Shown: positions 17,507 through 27,404, numbered from the stretch's first letter. The stretch is DNA of 64,000 nucleotides from Algoriphagus aquimarinus (GCF_007997215.1 NZ_VORW01000016.1:34872-98871), one strand, 5' to 3'. Notes: a model not told the origin generated them from the letters alone. Program-made: numbers and translations.

Positions 17507-19933
17507 ATGCTCAAAAACTACTTAAAAATTGCGATTCGAAACTTGTTGAAAAACAAGGTATATACAGGGATTAATGTGTTGGGCTTGACCCTTGGGTTTA
17601 TGTGCTGCATATTGATAATGCTTCATGTGAAGGATGAGCTTTCTTATGATAAATTCATTCCAAATCACGAGAATATATACAGAGTTTCCTTGGAACGTGT
17701 GTATCCTGATCATGTGAGTTCTTATGCAATTATTCCTGACAGCTACTCAGAAGTAATTGCTGATGAAATCAACGGAGTAGAAGAGTCCACGCGTATTTTT
17801 ACCTTGGGAAATGGTGTTGTGATCGGAATCGGAGATGTGAAGTTTGAAGAGAATTTTGGTGCTGCTGCTGATTCAAACTTTTTTAGAATATTTGATTTTG
17901 AGATCCTCCAAGGCGCTACACAAGATAAGGCTTTGATCCGCCCACACACGGTAGTGGTAACCCAATCAGCAGCTAAGAGAGTATTCAATACGGATAATCC
18001 AGTAGGTAAATTACTTAAAGTCTTTGGGTTAGATTTTGAGGTTTCGGCAGTGATGGCTGATGTGCCTGAAAATTCCCATCTGAAATTTGACTTTCTTTTT
18101 GCCACTGTTTCATTTCCGGATCTTATTCATGAAAATTTCACTGGGTTTTCTGCTTTTACTTATCTGAAAGTCAATCCAGAAGTTGGTTATAAGCAAGTTG
18201 AAGCTCAGATTCCTGTCCTGGTTTCCAAGTATGCAGCAGGTCAAATCGAACGCGACTTGGGTGTTTCCTTTACAGATTATACAGCAGCAGGAAATGGGTA
18301 CCGCTATTTTCTACAGCCATTAACATCGATTCATCTGCACTCCAATCTTGAAAGTGAAATGAGGCCAAACGGCAACTTTTTATATGTCTATATTTTTATT
18401 AGTATAGCCATTATTATTTTGGTTTTGGCTTGTATCAACTTCATTAATCTGGCTACAGCTCGGTCTTCGGATCGTGCCCGTGAAGTAGGAGTAAGAAAAG
18501 CCATGGGCTCGGGGCGCAGTCAAATTATCTCTCAATTTCTTCTTGAGGCACTTATTTTGACCTTCAGTTCACTTTTGCTTGGGATTTTGCTTGTTTATTT
18601 AGCGCTACCTTTTTTTAATGACTTGACTGAAAAGACGCTTATAATTGATTTGAATTCAGTGCTTTTTGCCTTGCCTATTTTGATTGGATTTGGAGTTCTA
18701 GTAGGACTTTTGGCAGGATATTATCCAGCATTTTATATTTCCAAACTGAATACAATCAGTATTCTCAAGGGGAAATTGGAAGTGACCGGTAGCGGGAATT
18801 GGCTTCGAAATGTTTTGGTGATTTTCCAATTTTCTATTGCCATTATGCTGATTGCTGGCACCTTGATTATTAATCGGCAGATCAACTTTATTCAATCCAC
18901 CAGTTTGGGTTTTCAAAAGGAAAATATCCTTGTGCTGGAGGGATTTGGCAACCAAGAGAAACGTGAAGTAATACAGAATGAGTTAGAAAAACTGTCTGGA
19001 GTGCATTCAGTGGCCACGTCCAGTAGCTTGCCTGGAAAAGGTAGCGTTGGAGTTCAATTTACAAAACCTGGTGGAGGAGATGTTTTGACAGCAAAGAGTT
19101 TTGCGGGGGATGATTATTTTTTCCAAACTATCGGGATTGAGCCTGTAGAAGGGAGAGTTTTCGATGAGAATTTCAATGATTCGCTATCCTTGATTCTCAA
19201 TAGGGAGGCTGTAAAGATTTTTTTCGGAGATCAAGACCCCATCGGGCAACGACTTAATACCAATACAGATATTAATGGTGAAAGAGGTGAGGTAGCGTTC
19301 ACTGTCATTGGTGTGGTAGACAATTTCAACTTTGAATCACTGCATACGAAGGTGACTCCTTTGGTGATGTTTAATACTGATAATGCCAGAGGTTTTGAAA
19401 ATTTCTTATCCATCAAATTCGCTTCAGGTCATCAGACAGAAGTCGTCAAAGGATTGGAAGCTAAATGGATCGAACTTTCAGATGGCGCTCCTTTGTCTTA
19501 TTTCTTTCTAGACGATGATCTAGCCCAACTTTATCGAAGTGAGCAGGTTTCTGGTCAGGTTTTGGGTATGTTTTCGATTTTGGCCATCGTAATCGCCTGC
19601 ATTGGTTTATTCGGTTTGGCGGCCTACACTGCTTTTTTGCGAACCAAGGAAATAGGAGTTAGAAAGGTTCTAGGAGCATCAATTGGAAGTATCATACTGT
19701 TGTTGTCTATAGATTTCGCGAAGTTGGTGACAATTGCCTTTGTGATAGCGGTTCCTATTGCGTGGTTTGCCATGGCAGGCTGGCTGAATTCTTTTGCTTT
19801 CAAAATTGACTTGGGAATCAGCGTATTCTTACTTGCTGGCTTGGTGACCTTGGCTATAGCACTACTGACAGTAAGCTATCAGGCAATTTCTGCGGCTATT
19901 GTCAATCCAGTAAAGAGCTTGAAAAGTGAGTGA
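17507..19933 (+). CDS. FtsX/MacB-type ABC transporter permease (copy 1)
   Basis: 808 residues from the ATG at 17507, exactly the length of its two paralogues downstream; the TTG at 17480 is therefore rejected. The first membrane helix (about 19-41) is followed by a large MacB-like periplasmic domain. A block of three helices (about 283-440) carries the coupling segment ATARSSDRAREVGVRKAMG. A second periplasmic domain and a final three-helix FtsX block (with RTKEIGVRKVLG) end in NPVKSLKSE. Such permeases need an ABC ATPase, which is not encoded nearby. Exported substrate unknown; family members act in lipoprotein, peptide or drug efflux or in mechanotransmission. It stands alone, divergent from purH. 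Confidence 0.93.
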   Translation: MLKNYLKIAIRNLLKNKVYTGINVLGLTLGFMCCILIMLHVKDELSYDKFIPNHENIYRVSLERVYPDHVSSYAIIPDSYSEVIADEINGVEESTRIFTLGNGVVIGIGDVKFEENFGAAADSNFFRIFDFEILQGATQDKALIRPHTVVVTQSAAKRVFNTDNPVGKLLKVFGLDFEVSAVMADVPENSHLKFDFLFATVSFPDLIHENFTGFSAFTYLKVNPEVGYKQVEAQIPVLVSKYAAGQIERDLGVSFTDYTAAGNGYRYFLQPLTSIHLHSNLESEMRPNGNFLYVYIFISIAIIILVLACINFINLATARSSDRAREVGVRKAMGSGRSQIISQFLLEALILTFSSLLLGILLVYLALPFFNDLTEKTLIIDLNSVLFALPILIGFGVLVGLLAGYYPAFYISKLNTISILKGKLEVTGSGNWLRNVLVIFQFSIAIMLIAGTLIINRQINFIQSTSLGFQKENILVLEGFGNQEKREVIQNELEKLSGVHSVATSSSLPGKGSVGVQFTKPGGGDVLTAKSFAGDDYFFQTIGIEPVEGRVFDENFNDSLSLILNREAVKIFFGDQDPIGQRLNTNTDINGERGEVAFTVIGVVDNFNFESLHTKVTPLVMFNTDNARGFENFLSIKFASGHQTEVVKGLEAKWIELSDGAPLSYFFLDDDLAQLYRSEQVSGQVLGMFSILAIVIACIGLFGLAAYTAFLRTKEIGVRKVLGASIGSIILLLSIDFAKLVTIAFVIAVPIAWFAMAGWLNSFAFKIDLGISVFLLAGLVTLAIALLTVSYQAISAAIVNPVKSLKSE

Positions 19934-19960
19934 ATAAGGGAGTATTAAGTAATGGGTGTC

Positions 19961-19971
19961 TAGTATCAAGA
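19961..19971 (+). repeat. TAGTATCAAGA intergenic repeat, copy 1
   Basis: An 11-bp sequence 28 bp after the stop of permease copy 1. Identical copies follow a permease at 27185 and the DUF4097 gene at 30575. Confidence 0.55.
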
Positions 19972-20111
19972 TTCTGATGTTATGAGTTCAAACAGCAGAG
20001 AAAAAACCTTCTGAAAGTGTCTTGAATATTAGAATTGAGAGACTATTATGGTAATGCTCACGCATCAGTTTGTTCTAACTAGTTGGGATTTCTTTTAGTT
20101 AAATCACTATA

Positions 20112-20164
20112 AAAAGAGCAAGGTGTAATCCTGAGAATATTTCAGGACTACACCTTGCTCTTTT
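20112..20164. terminator. Long bidirectional terminator hairpin
   Basis: A 23-bp stem with a single mismatch (20112-20134 with 20142-20164) and a 7-nt loop, bounded by As on the left and Ts on the right. It lies between the plus-strand permease and the minus-strand GH18 gene and can end both transcripts. Confidence 0.9.
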
Positions 20165-20197
20165 CCTGTGAAATCAGGTTTCTGGCTACATAAGCTT

Positions 20198-21409
20198 TTA
20201 CTCTTTTACAGCCTTATAAATTGCATCAAGTAAACTTCCTGCTTCTTTGGTGTCATTTCCCAATTCCCAGAACATGATTCCTCCCAAGCCTTTCTCCATG
20301 GTGTATCTTGTTTTTAGCGCAACGGAAACTGTATCGTCATAGGATACAAACAGGCTGTCGGAAGCATTATACAAATAAGGTGCTTCGGCTTTTTCATCCC
20401 AGAAGCGTTTGAAGTTACTGTCTTGTTCGTATTTATCACGGATCTGATGATAGGCCATCCAACCGATATGTAGCCCACTGCTCAACTGGTATAATCCATT
20501 ATTTACTGGAGGGACACCTTTCCAGACTCTGCCATAAAAAGCGCTTCCGATTACGATCTGCTTAGGATCTACACCTTCCTTGATTAAGAAGTCTACGATT
20601 TTCTCTGATGAACGAGGATCAGGATCTAAATTATCTCCATTTGTATACAAGCTGTCAAGATGCGCTTGGAATGGAGTTCCTGCTATGTCTGCACTTTTCA
20701 CATCGCCCAGGGGTGTATGATGCCCTGTGTAAATAGAAACGCCAGAAACCTGATCATACGTCATTACATTGGTGAAATTCGCATATTTCATAACCTCATC
20801 CATATCTACAAAATCATAGTAGCGCTTCCAGCCCGCTGATGCAAAGGTGAGCACTTTTGGAGCATCGAATTCGTCAAGCATTTCACGTAAACCTTTCATC
20901 AGGGCAGTGAAATTCTTTGTGTCTTCTGGACGAGCCATGGTGCCTGCACCGGAAATCCCAGGGTATTCCCAGTCCATATCCATTCCATCAAGCTTATATT
21001 TTGTGATGAATTCAGATGCACTTTTGATGAATTTAGCTCGACTTTCTTCTGTCAATGCCATATCAGAGAATCCATCAGCTCCCCAACCACCACAGGCGAT
21101 CATTACTTTTAGATCAGGATTACGTTCCTTTTGTTTTACCAGAGCCTCAATTTTTGGACCTGCTGCCTCCTCATTTCTGAATTTCATTTCCCCATCGATC
21201 ACATTTGTGAAGGAGTAGATAATGTGCGTTAGCTTTTCTACTGGAATATTCTCTGGCTTATAATCACGTTCCGCCACATAATAGGCCATGATCACTGGAT
21301 TGTGAGTCAGTAAAGTTTCTTGTGCTTCTTCAGTCTGATTTTCAGTAGGAGCAGAGCAACTTATGATACCCAACAAAAGAAATAGATAGGAGAGAGTAGC
21401 GGTTTTCAA
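20198..21409 (-). CDS. GH18 chitinase-like lipoprotein
   Basis: A 403-residue glycoside hydrolase family 18 protein. The catalytic DxxDxDxE motif reads DGMDMDWE at 141-148, with Glu148 the expected acid. VMIACGGWGADGFSDM is the conserved strand before it; FVDMDEVMKYANFTNVMTYD and GLGGIMFWELGND are later barrel strands. The leader (YLFLLLGIISC, Cys18) is a good lipobox, so it is probably surface-exposed or periplasmic. The only start that gives this leader is a TTG at 21409. GH18 enzymes cleave beta-1,4-N-acetylglucosamine links in chitin or related glycans. There is no SusCD or chitobiose gene beside it. Confidence 0.93.
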   Translation of the reverse strand: MKTATLSYLFLLLGIISCSAPTENQTEEAQETLLTHNPVIMAYYVAERDYKPENIPVEKLTHIIYSFTNVIDGEMKFRNEEAAGPKIEALVKQKERNPDLKVMIACGGWGADGFSDMALTEESRAKFIKSASEFITKYKLDGMDMDWEYPGISGAGTMARPEDTKNFTALMKGLREMLDEFDAPKVLTFASAGWKRYYDFVDMDEVMKYANFTNVMTYDQVSGVSIYTGHHTPLGDVKSADIAGTPFQAHLDSLYTNGDNLDPDPRSSEKIVDFLIKEGVDPKQIVIGSAFYGRVWKGVPPVNNGLYQLSSGLHIGWMAYHQIRDKYEQDSNFKRFWDEKAEAPYLYNASDSLFVSYDDTVSVALKTRYTMEKGLGGIMFWELGNDTKEAGSLLDAIYKAVKE

Positions 21410-21528
21410 GGCGTTGTGGTTTTGCGTACTTATTTAATAATTTCTAAGAAGTTGGAATTACCTAAATTAAAATATTTTTTGTAGGGAGCGGGAAAAATTT
21501 TTTAAGTCAAGGAGATAGGTCGGCTTTT

Positions 21529-22146
21529 TTAAAGGTTTTGGATTTGATTGCCTGTTAGATTTTGAATGTTGGCAGTGATTTTATCAATATCCCAGTCCCA
21601 CCATTTTAATTCTAAAAGTTTCTCTATTGTCTCCTTTGGGAATCGCTTTTTAATTTCAAGCGCAGGGTTTCCACCAACTATCGTGTATGGCTCAACATCT
21701 TTGACGACGGTAGAATTTGTTGCGATTATGGCTCCATCGCCAATTTTAACTCCTGCCATAATTGTGGCATTATGACCTATCCAAACATCGTTTCCGATGA
21801 CCAAATCTCCTTTGTTTGGATATGATTTTCCTTCCATTGCCTTCTCCCATCCATTTCCAAATATGGCAAATGGATAAGTTGATAATGAATCTGTGAGATG
21901 ATTCGCTCCGTTCATTATGAATTTTACTCCGGAAGCGATCATGCAGAACTTTCCGATTATTAATTTATCACCAGTAAAGTCAAAGTGGTATTTTACGTTC
22001 TTCTCAAAATTCTCCACATTTTGAAAGTCATCATAATACGTGTAGTCGCCCACAATGATATTGGGGTTCTTGATGATGTTTTTTAAAAAGCATAGCTTAT
22101 CATAATTCTGAAGCGGGAATTTCACATGCTTATCAGGCCCAGTCAT
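21529..22146 (-). CDS. Vat-family (streptogramin A-type) O-acetyltransferase
   Basis: A 205-residue xenobiotic acetyltransferase with a left-handed beta-helix. The expected catalytic His lies in IMNGANH (His83), followed by the YPFAIFGNGWEKAM loop typical of Vat and CatB-type enzymes. The hexapeptide coil reads IGNDVWIGHNATIMAGVKIG and the end KWWDWDIDKI matches known Vat proteins closely. These enzymes acetylate group A streptogramins using acetyl-CoA. Chromosomal homologues are known, so resistance is possible but unproven. It follows an endonuclease/phosphatase gene on the same strand by 20 bp. Confidence 0.88.
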   Translation of the reverse strand: MTGPDKHVKFPLQNYDKLCFLKNIIKNPNIIVGDYTYYDDFQNVENFEKNVKYHFDFTGDKLIIGKFCMIASGVKFIMNGANHLTDSLSTYPFAIFGNGWEKAMEGKSYPNKGDLVIGNDVWIGHNATIMAGVKIGDGAIIATNSTVVKDVEPYTIVGGNPALEIKKRFPKETIEKLLELKWWDWDIDKITANIQNLTGNQIQNL

Positions 22147-22166
22147 ATCTTAAATTTCTATTCTGT

Positions 22167-23081
22167 TTATTTTATTTCAAACACAGTTACTACAAATCCA
22201 TGATCCGAAGGATAGTTGAACTCTTTGTTATTTATAGAAAATGGTTCATTTAGAAAAGCCTTATAAGAATCGGATTTTATTGCTTCTATTGAATTCCCTT
22301 TGTAAAAAATATAATCGATCCGATGCGAATCATTAATTCCTTTAGTATCCCAGGTTATGCCCGGATACGAAATAGGATCAGGATTTATTTTCCTGAAGGA
22401 ATCTATCAATCCTAGATCTTCCAATACTTTGGTAGAATACCAAGGTACCACCAAGCCATTATGCAGATGTTTTGTTTGTTCTCCCCAATCTTTATGTGAT
22501 GGTGTATTCATGTCACCTCCAAAAATCATGGGAATAGAATCTGTTTCATCGCTGAATTTCTCTAAGTAGGGAAGTACTTTTTGAATCATCTCATATTTCT
22601 GCCCTGTACGTTCCCATGCCAACAATTCTTCACTTGATTTTCCCATTTTCTCAGGTTCATCATCCCATGGTAAATAGTGAAACCAGTTAGAGAAAAACCG
22701 GATTTTTTTATTGTGAATTAGAATCTCTATCCCACCTAAATAGAAGGGGTATTCTGTATCTATTCTATCTCCAAAGGGATATTTTGAAAATATTGATAAG
22801 TTGACATTCTTGTCATCTAGGGCAGTGCCTTCTGGGGCAATGAGATGAAAATTATAGCCTAAAGATTGAGCAATCGACAAACCTGATCCATAAGTTTCTA
22901 CCATCAAAATGACATCAGGATCGATTTCTTTGATGATTTTTATCGCGTTTTCCTTTCCGTTATCAATGTCATTAGCTCCATGCAGAATGTTCCAAGCCAT
23001 TACTGTGAAACTCCTGTCTTGGGCGTGGGTTTCTGTGCCCACTAGCATTAAAAAGCAGAAAAGTAGTTTGCGCAAACACAT
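22167..23081 (-). CDS. Exported endonuclease/exonuclease/phosphatase-family protein
   Basis: A 304-residue protein with a signal peptide (about residues 1-20, ending THAQ). The EEP/DNase I fold motifs are in order: VMAWNILHG (Asn), DVILMVETYG (Glu), FGGDMNTPSH (Asp/Asn), HRIDYIFYKG (Asp) and PSDHGFVV (Asp-His). The metal-dependent phosphodiesterase core therefore appears complete. Substrates of exported EEP proteins range from nucleic acids to phospholipids or inositol phosphates and cannot be told here. It lies upstream of the Vat-like gene and probably shares its transcript. Confidence 0.88.
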   Translation of the reverse strand: MCLRKLLFCFLMLVGTETHAQDRSFTVMAWNILHGANDIDNGKENAIKIIKEIDPDVILMVETYGSGLSIAQSLGYNFHLIAPEGTALDDKNVNLSIFSKYPFGDRIDTEYPFYLGGIEILIHNKKIRFFSNWFHYLPWDDEPEKMGKSSEELLAWERTGQKYEMIQKVLPYLEKFSDETDSIPMIFGGDMNTPSHKDWGEQTKHLHNGLVVPWYSTKVLEDLGLIDSFRKINPDPISYPGITWDTKGINDSHRIDYIFYKGNSIEAIKSDSYKAFLNEPFSINNKEFNYPSDHGFVVTVFEIK

Positions 23082-23176
23082 TATTAGAATAGGGTTTTTA
23101 TTGGAAGATAGGGTAGACCTTCAATGTACTTTGCTCTTTTGGCAATTCTAAAAAGAACAATGATTTTTAATGAATT

Positions 23177-23590
23177 CTACCTTAAATCGCCATCCATCTT
23201 CTTGATCTCACCTCGGATAGAACAGGAAGACTTAACAGTATTCACGATTGTCCCAAAGTTTTCAATGTTCTTTTGAAGTAGTTTGATGTTCAGTGAGGGA
23301 TCTTGACTATAAACGAGTAATTCATAGCTAATCTCATCCATACGTGGAGGTTTCTCCAGGCGGGTTGCAGTGACTGTTACTTCTGCATGTGAGTATTCAA
23401 AGTTCATCAAAGATGAAAAACGCTCCACATTTTTCAGAATACAAGCCGATATTGAGCCTAAAAATAATTCAGCCGGGTTGGGTAGCAAATCAGCTGAAGC
23501 TGGAGTAATCCCAAACTCAATATGCGAATCTTTGATCTTAATGGAAGCCTTATCTTTGGATGAGGAATTTGCTTTGCTAGAATATTTCAT
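23177..23590 (-). CDS. OsmC/Ohr-family protein
   Basis: A 137-residue cytoplasmic protein of the OsmC family, which reduces organic hydroperoxides. Two redox-active cysteines are present: Cys50 in GSISACILKNVERF and Cys123 in VKSSCSIRGEI. The sequence between them includes the typical TATRLEKPPRMDEISYEL strand pair. Length is normal for the family. It stands alone, 95 bp upstream of the endonuclease/phosphatase gene in the same orientation. The substrate specificity (OsmC versus YhfA-type) is unclear. Confidence 0.87.
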   Translation of the reverse strand: MKYSSKANSSSKDKASIKIKDSHIEFGITPASADLLPNPAELFLGSISACILKNVERFSSLMNFEYSHAEVTVTATRLEKPPRMDEISYELLVYSQDPSLNIKLLQKNIENFGTIVNTVKSSCSIRGEIKKMDGDLR

Positions 23591-23916
23591 TGGTCGGTGG
23601 TCTTTTCGTTTTATGGATAGCTAACTTATTTCATGCTCCGCACTTGGTGAAGCTATTCATTCTTTTTAACAAAAATGATAGTACCTCAACCTTCTTAGCT
23701 GCTTTTGCATCTCATCAAAGTTCAACTTTAAGCTTCAGTTTATTTCACTGTTGATTTTTTAGAAATATTGGGTATTCCTAAAAAGATAATGTTCGCTCCC
23801 GCACAAAAAAGGCTCTGCTCGGACAGACTAACTGTGTGAAATACTGTTAAATCGAGCGTGAAGGCATTTTTTGGCATTGGCACAATCTCTGAAAAGTATT
23901 AGGGAAATAGAACTAT
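23591..23916. other. Spacer with possible sigma-54-like promoter
   Basis: Divergent spacer between osmC-like and GIN-domain genes. It contains TTGGCAC at 23877-23883, followed at the right distance by GA instead of GC, and a CGGACA half-site at 23819-23824. A similar combination occurs before the DUF4097 gene. No other structure is seen. Confidence 0.35.
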
Positions 23917-24621
23917 ATGCAATTCACTATGAACTTCTCTAAAATATCTGCTTTTGTCCTTTTACTTTTTCTGATGGGGACCACAGTACAAGCTCAAACA
24001 GAAATACGGACGCCTGGCAAATTCACTGGGATCAATTCCGAAGGTTCTTGGGATGTGATCATCACTCTTGGAGAAAAGGATGAAGTCAAACTGGTGTCCA
24101 AAGGATTTGATTTGGACGAGGTAATCACCGAAATCGAAAATGGAAGTCTTACAATCGAATTGGATGATTCCGATGATGATGATCATGCAAATTTCACTGC
24201 TTATGTTACCGTCAGAAATCTGGAAAGTTTGGGTTTAAGCGGTTCGGGAAATATGATTATTAGATCTGATATCTCTGCCCGGGAATTTAGCATAGGACAG
24301 GCTGGTTCGGGAACTATTGAAATGGCGATGCTAACTACTGGTGATTTGAATGTGGGAATGGCTGGCTCAGGTAATGTATTGATATCGTGCGGTACTGCTT
24401 CTGATGTCAATATTGGACAAGTAGGATCAGGAGATTTTAAAGCCTCAGCGTTGAAGGGCAAAGATGTGAAAGTCGGCAAAACAGGTTCTGGAGATACTTA
24501 TATAGGGGTAGAAGGCGAACTTACCGTTGGTTCACTTGGCTCAGGAAGTGTTTATTACAATGGAGATCCTACCGATATTAATAAAGGGAGTTTAGGGTCT
24601 GGAAAAGTAGTGAGGAAGTAG
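23917..24621 (+). CDS. Exported GIN-domain protein (DUF2807), copy 1
   Basis: A 234-residue protein with a signal peptide ending TTVQAQ; an alternative ATG at 23929 aligns better with the paralogue at 27425. After a lead strand (RTPGKFTGINSEGSWDVII) comes a right-handed beta-helix-like repeat in which Gly-Ser-Gly recurs about every 18-20 residues (GLSGSGNM, GQAGSGTI, GMAGSGNV, GQVGSGDF, GKTGSGDT, GSLGSGSV). This is the head-GIN/DUF2807 architecture of putative auto-transporter adhesin-like proteins; its biochemical role is not established. A short Asp-rich patch (DDSDDDDH) could bind cations. It is followed by permease copy 2. Confidence 0.88.
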   Translation: MQFTMNFSKISAFVLLLFLMGTTVQAQTEIRTPGKFTGINSEGSWDVIITLGEKDEVKLVSKGFDLDEVITEIENGSLTIELDDSDDDDHANFTAYVTVRNLESLGLSGSGNMIIRSDISAREFSIGQAGSGTIEMAMLTTGDLNVGMAGSGNVLISCGTASDVNIGQVGSGDFKASALKGKDVKVGKTGSGDTYIGVEGELTVGSLGSGSVYYNGDPTDINKGSLGSGKVVRK

Positions 24622-24713
24622 TTTTAAAGACAGAAGACAGAGGATGGTAGACTGGAGAATTGCACTTCGCTCTTCCAGCTTTTAAAACTTAGTAACTCTA
24701 TCCAACTAATTAT

Positions 24714-24724
24714 AATCTTTCAAT
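24714..24724 (+). repeat. AATCTTTCAAT leader element, copy 1
   Basis: An exact 11-bp match to sequences just before the starts at 27425 and 30861; here it ends 14 bp before the ATG of permease copy 2. Confidence 0.5.
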
Positions 24725-24738
24725 TTTGTAATCCAATC

Positions 24739-27165
24739 ATGCTCAAAAACTACCTAAAAATCCTGATTCGAAATACTCGAAAAAACCCGCTTTACATGTT
24801 TATCAACGTGTTTGGGTTAGCGGTTGGAATGGCAGTGAGCATTTTGATTTTCTTGTTTGTACAGCATGAGCTCAGCTATGATAAGTACCATGCAAATGCT
24901 GATCGGATTTACAGAGTCTCCAGGGCTTGGTTCAATCCAGATGGACAAATCAGTTTGCATCTTGGGCATACAGCTCCGCCTTTTGGACCATTGATCAAGT
25001 CTGATTTTGGAGATGATGTGGAGACCGTAGGCAGATTTTTTCACTTCGATCCCTTGATCAAATACGAGGATAAGGCATTCGAAGAGGAAAATTTCTTCTT
25101 CGCAGACCCTGAGGTCTTTGATATTTTTTCCTTTAAGATGCTAGAAGGTGAGTCCAAAGATGCACTTGCTAATTCAGATGGTATGATCATCACTGAGACT
25201 ATGTCCAAAAAATACTTCGGAGAAGATAATCCCATCGGAAAAGAATTGGAATTGAACCTTGCTGGGCAGGAGGCTACTTTTCAGGTTCGCGGACTGATGG
25301 AAGATATGCCGGATAATTCCCATTTTCATGCGGACTTTTTAGCTTCCATGGCTCCGGTAGTTGCTTTCTACGGTGGTCAAGATGCATTTATGAGCAATTA
25401 CGGAGGGAATAATTTCTCCACCTATGCACTGCTCAATGAAGGAGTGGATTACAAGTCATTAGAAGCAAAACTTCCAGGATTGATCGATAAATACATGGGA
25501 GAAACTCAGTCAGGAGTTCCGATGTCGAAGGGTACCAAGCTTTTTCTTTGGCCTATGACTGATGTGCATTTATATTCAAATCTAGATTCTGAGATGGAGC
25601 CTAACGGCAATATTGACTACGTCTATATTTACCTAGCAGTAGCACTATTTATCTTGTTGATCGCCTGCATCAACTTTATGAACCTGTCCACGGCTCGATC
25701 TTCTATGCGATCTATGGAGGTAGGCTTGCGCAAAGTGATGGGTGCAGACAAGGGCCGTCTGATTAGACAATTCATGGGAGAGTCGTTTATGATGACCATT
25801 ATTTCCATGGTTTTCGCACTGGTGTTGGTTTATCTGTTTTTGCCCACCTTTTCCAATTTTACAGATAAAGAACTTAGTCTAAATTTCCTTAACAACCCTG
25901 AATACATCGTGGGTTTGACAGGCTTGGTGGTTTTGGTGGGTTTGGTTTCAGGGAGCTATCCTGCTTTGTTTCTTTCTGGTTTTTCTCCTGCCAAAGTGCT
26001 CAAAGGAGCTTTCAAAGCAGGCAAAGGTCATGAGCAATTCCGCTCAGTATTGGTGGTGGGTCAATTCGCTATTTCGGTAGTGCTCATCGTCGCGGTGCTG
26101 GTGGTTGTTCGCCAGTTGGATTTCATGCAAAGCAAAGATTTGGGTTTTGAGAAAGAGGATATCGTCGTGCTACCTTCCAGCCCTGCTATTCAGGAAAATT
26201 ACCTGATTTTGAAGGACAGACTCGAAAGACACCAAGGAATCAAATCAGTCAGTATTTCTAGTAGAGTTCCCTCTGGCAGACTCTTGGATTCCCAAGGAAG
26301 TACCGCTGAGATTGATGGGGAAATGACACAGCTCAATGTGCGGATTGCAGATATAGAGGTAGGTCATAATTTCTTGAAAACTTATGGGATTCCTATGGTG
26401 ACGGGAAGAGATTTTGATTTTAACCTTGCAAGTGACTCTACAGAAGCTTTTATACTAAATGAAGCTGCTATCCAAGAAATAGGATGGGCAAGCTCTGAAG
26501 AGGCTATTGGTAAAAAATTCTACTATGGAGGAAGGCGAGGCTTCGTGACTGGGGTCATGAAAAACTTCCACTTCGAGTCTTTGCATCAGCCGATCGTGCC
26601 TATAGTATTTATGATTCCTGAGGATATATATAATCGTATTAGCTTAAAAGTAGATGCTGAAAATAAGGAGCAAACATTGTCCTATTTGAAGGAAGAATGG
26701 GCCGCACTTCGGCCTGATTTCCCATTCGAGCCATTATTTGTGGATGAGGGGTTCAATAGACAATATGAAGCAGAAGAGCGGGTGAAAACCATTTTCACTT
26801 TCTTCTCTGGCTTAGCCGTGGTCATTTCTATTCTAGGATTATTTGGTCTGACTACTTTCGCTACACAGCAGAGAACCCGAGAAATAGGCATCAGAAAAGT
26901 GATGGGAGCAGAGACCTCTAATATTCTAGTGCTACTGGGTAAAGACTTTCTGAAGCTAGTAATGATAGGATTTCTTATTGCCATTCCTGTTTCTTGGTTT
27001 GGAATGTCTAACTGGTTGAATGATTTCGCTTATAAAATCGGTATCAGCTGGACCGTTTTCCTATGGGCTGGATTGATAGCTGGTGCAATCGCCGCCATCA
27101 CAGTTATGTCTCAGTCATTGAAGGCCGCATGGGAGGATCCTGTGAAGAGTATTAAAAGTGAGTGA
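24739..27165 (+). CDS. FtsX/MacB-type ABC transporter permease (copy 2)
   Basis: An 808-residue paralogue of copy 1 with the same plan: one N-terminal helix (about 19-41), a MacB-like periplasmic domain, three helices with coupling segment STARSSMRSMEVGLRKVMG, a second periplasmic domain and three helices with RTREIGIRKVMG, ending DPVKSIKSE. No ATPase gene lies nearby, so it must use one encoded elsewhere or act without one. It follows the first GIN-domain gene by about 117 bp and precedes the second, so a functional link with these beta-helical exported proteins is plausible but unproven. Confidence 0.93.
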   Translation: MLKNYLKILIRNTRKNPLYMFINVFGLAVGMAVSILIFLFVQHELSYDKYHANADRIYRVSRAWFNPDGQISLHLGHTAPPFGPLIKSDFGDDVETVGRFFHFDPLIKYEDKAFEEENFFFADPEVFDIFSFKMLEGESKDALANSDGMIITETMSKKYFGEDNPIGKELELNLAGQEATFQVRGLMEDMPDNSHFHADFLASMAPVVAFYGGQDAFMSNYGGNNFSTYALLNEGVDYKSLEAKLPGLIDKYMGETQSGVPMSKGTKLFLWPMTDVHLYSNLDSEMEPNGNIDYVYIYLAVALFILLIACINFMNLSTARSSMRSMEVGLRKVMGADKGRLIRQFMGESFMMTIISMVFALVLVYLFLPTFSNFTDKELSLNFLNNPEYIVGLTGLVVLVGLVSGSYPALFLSGFSPAKVLKGAFKAGKGHEQFRSVLVVGQFAISVVLIVAVLVVVRQLDFMQSKDLGFEKEDIVVLPSSPAIQENYLILKDRLERHQGIKSVSISSRVPSGRLLDSQGSTAEIDGEMTQLNVRIADIEVGHNFLKTYGIPMVTGRDFDFNLASDSTEAFILNEAAIQEIGWASSEEAIGKKFYYGGRRGFVTGVMKNFHFESLHQPIVPIVFMIPEDIYNRISLKVDAENKEQTLSYLKEEWAALRPDFPFEPLFVDEGFNRQYEAEERVKTIFTFFSGLAVVISILGLFGLTTFATQQRTREIGIRKVMGAETSNILVLLGKDFLKLVMIGFLIAIPVSWFGMSNWLNDFAYKIGISWTVFLWAGLIAGAIAAITVMSQSLKAAWEDPVKSIKSE

Positions 27166-27184
27166 TTAAGAAGTAGCAAGTAGT

Positions 27185-27216
27185 TAGTATCAAGACTTGA
27201 GATTTTAGAATCAAGA
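27185..27216 (+). repeat. TAGTATCAAGA / TAGAATCAAGA repeat, copy 2
   Basis: TAGTATCAAGA (27185-27195) and its one-base variant TAGAATCAAGA (27206-27216) lie just after permease copy 2. The same two-part arrangement occurs at 30575-30620. Confidence 0.6.
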
Positions 27217-27404
27217 AGAGACTAGATGCAAGTATTTGAAAAGCGGAATTTATATTCACGTGCAACCTTGTGTAGAATAATTGCATCTAATAAAAGAGAC
27301 CTGATTCTATAGCACTTTTAGAACTTTTCCACTTTGCAACCTTTCAATTTTCCAGTTACTAAATTTTCCAATCCGCCACGGCGGACAAGTCTTTAAAATT
27401 TTCA

